Positions 14,889-14,937 of a stretch of 14,937 nt of DNA are shown here, piece by piece; position 1 is the stretch's first letter, and each line of letters begins with the position of its first letter. A program made the translations under genes and the position numbers. The stretch comes from an uncultured Acetobacter sp. GTDB taxonomy: Bacteria > Pseudomonadota > Alphaproteobacteria > Acetobacterales > Acetobacteraceae. The stretch is from positions 1 through 14,937 of the forward strand of contig CALCDN010000263.1 in NCBI GenBank assembly GCA_937900755.1, in the 5' to 3' direction. The notes beneath the pieces were generated by a model, which saw nothing but the letters and a program-made list of their open reading frames with translations, was not told the origin of the DNA and ran no database searches.

Positions 14889-14937
14889 CTGTCTCTTATA
14901 CACATCTGACGCTGCCGACGATACTCCTTGTGTAGAT
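14889..14937. other. Illumina Nextera adapter sequence (assembly contaminant)
   Basis: CTGTCTCTTATACACATCT (14889-14907) is the Tn5 mosaic end used in Nextera kits. It is followed by GACGCTGCCGACGA (14908-14921), the rest of the reverse-complemented read-1 adapter, then TACTCCTT (14922-14929), then GTGTAGAT (14930-14937), the start of the reverse-complemented P5 arm. TACTCCTT is the reverse complement of index AAGGAGTA, known as i5 index 507. These 49 bases are synthetic and should be trimmed. Confidence 0.98.

Noticed and set aside
14889..14907. Tn5/IS50 mosaic end as a genuine transposon insertion in ureD
   Set aside because: It is followed directly by the read-1 adapter, an index and the P5 arm in library order, so it is synthetic adapter.

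Overview
The window is a urea-uptake and urease locus from a GC-rich Gram-negative bacterium. It reads like an alphaproteobacterium, possibly an acetic acid bacterium (Acetobacteraceae). That placement rests on gene content, codon style and the presence of an outer-membrane porin. It is inference, with no marker gene to confirm it. The sequence is the end of an assembled contig: the last 49 bases (14889-14937) are Illumina Nextera adapter and not genome. The left edge cuts urtD and the right edge cuts ureD.

Layout. (1) 1-4330, minus strand: urea ABC transporter operon urtA-urtB-urtC-urtD, with urtD truncated at the window edge and all junctions overlapping. (2) 4331-4470: short divergent promoter region with a perfect 9-bp-arm palindrome, positioned like an activator site for urtA. 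(3) 4471-8672, plus strand: a two-gene signalling operon. The first gene encodes an unusual 1105-residue hybrid histidine kinase whose sensor half is a complete NCS1-type (purine/cytosine/allantoin permease-like) transporter domain followed by an eight-cysteine cluster. The second encodes a receiver / PAS-like / LuxR-type DNA-binding response regulator. (4) 8678-10361, minus strand: a small secreted protein of unknown function and an outer-membrane porin. (5) 10362-10635: non-coding, with a good minus-strand terminator for the urease operon. (6) 10636-14888, minus strand: urease operon ureD(partial)-ureA-ureB-ureC-ureE-ureF-ureG, tightly packed.

Working together (inference): the porin would admit urea or a related small amide across the outer membrane. 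UrtA would bind it in the periplasm and UrtBCDE would import it using ATP. Cytoplasmic Ni-urease (UreABC, matured by UreDEFG) would split it to ammonia and carbon dioxide. The divergent transporter-kinase and response regulator are the best candidates for controlling urt and perhaps ure and the porin. No nickel transporter, tRNA, rRNA, CRISPR array or insertion sequence was seen.
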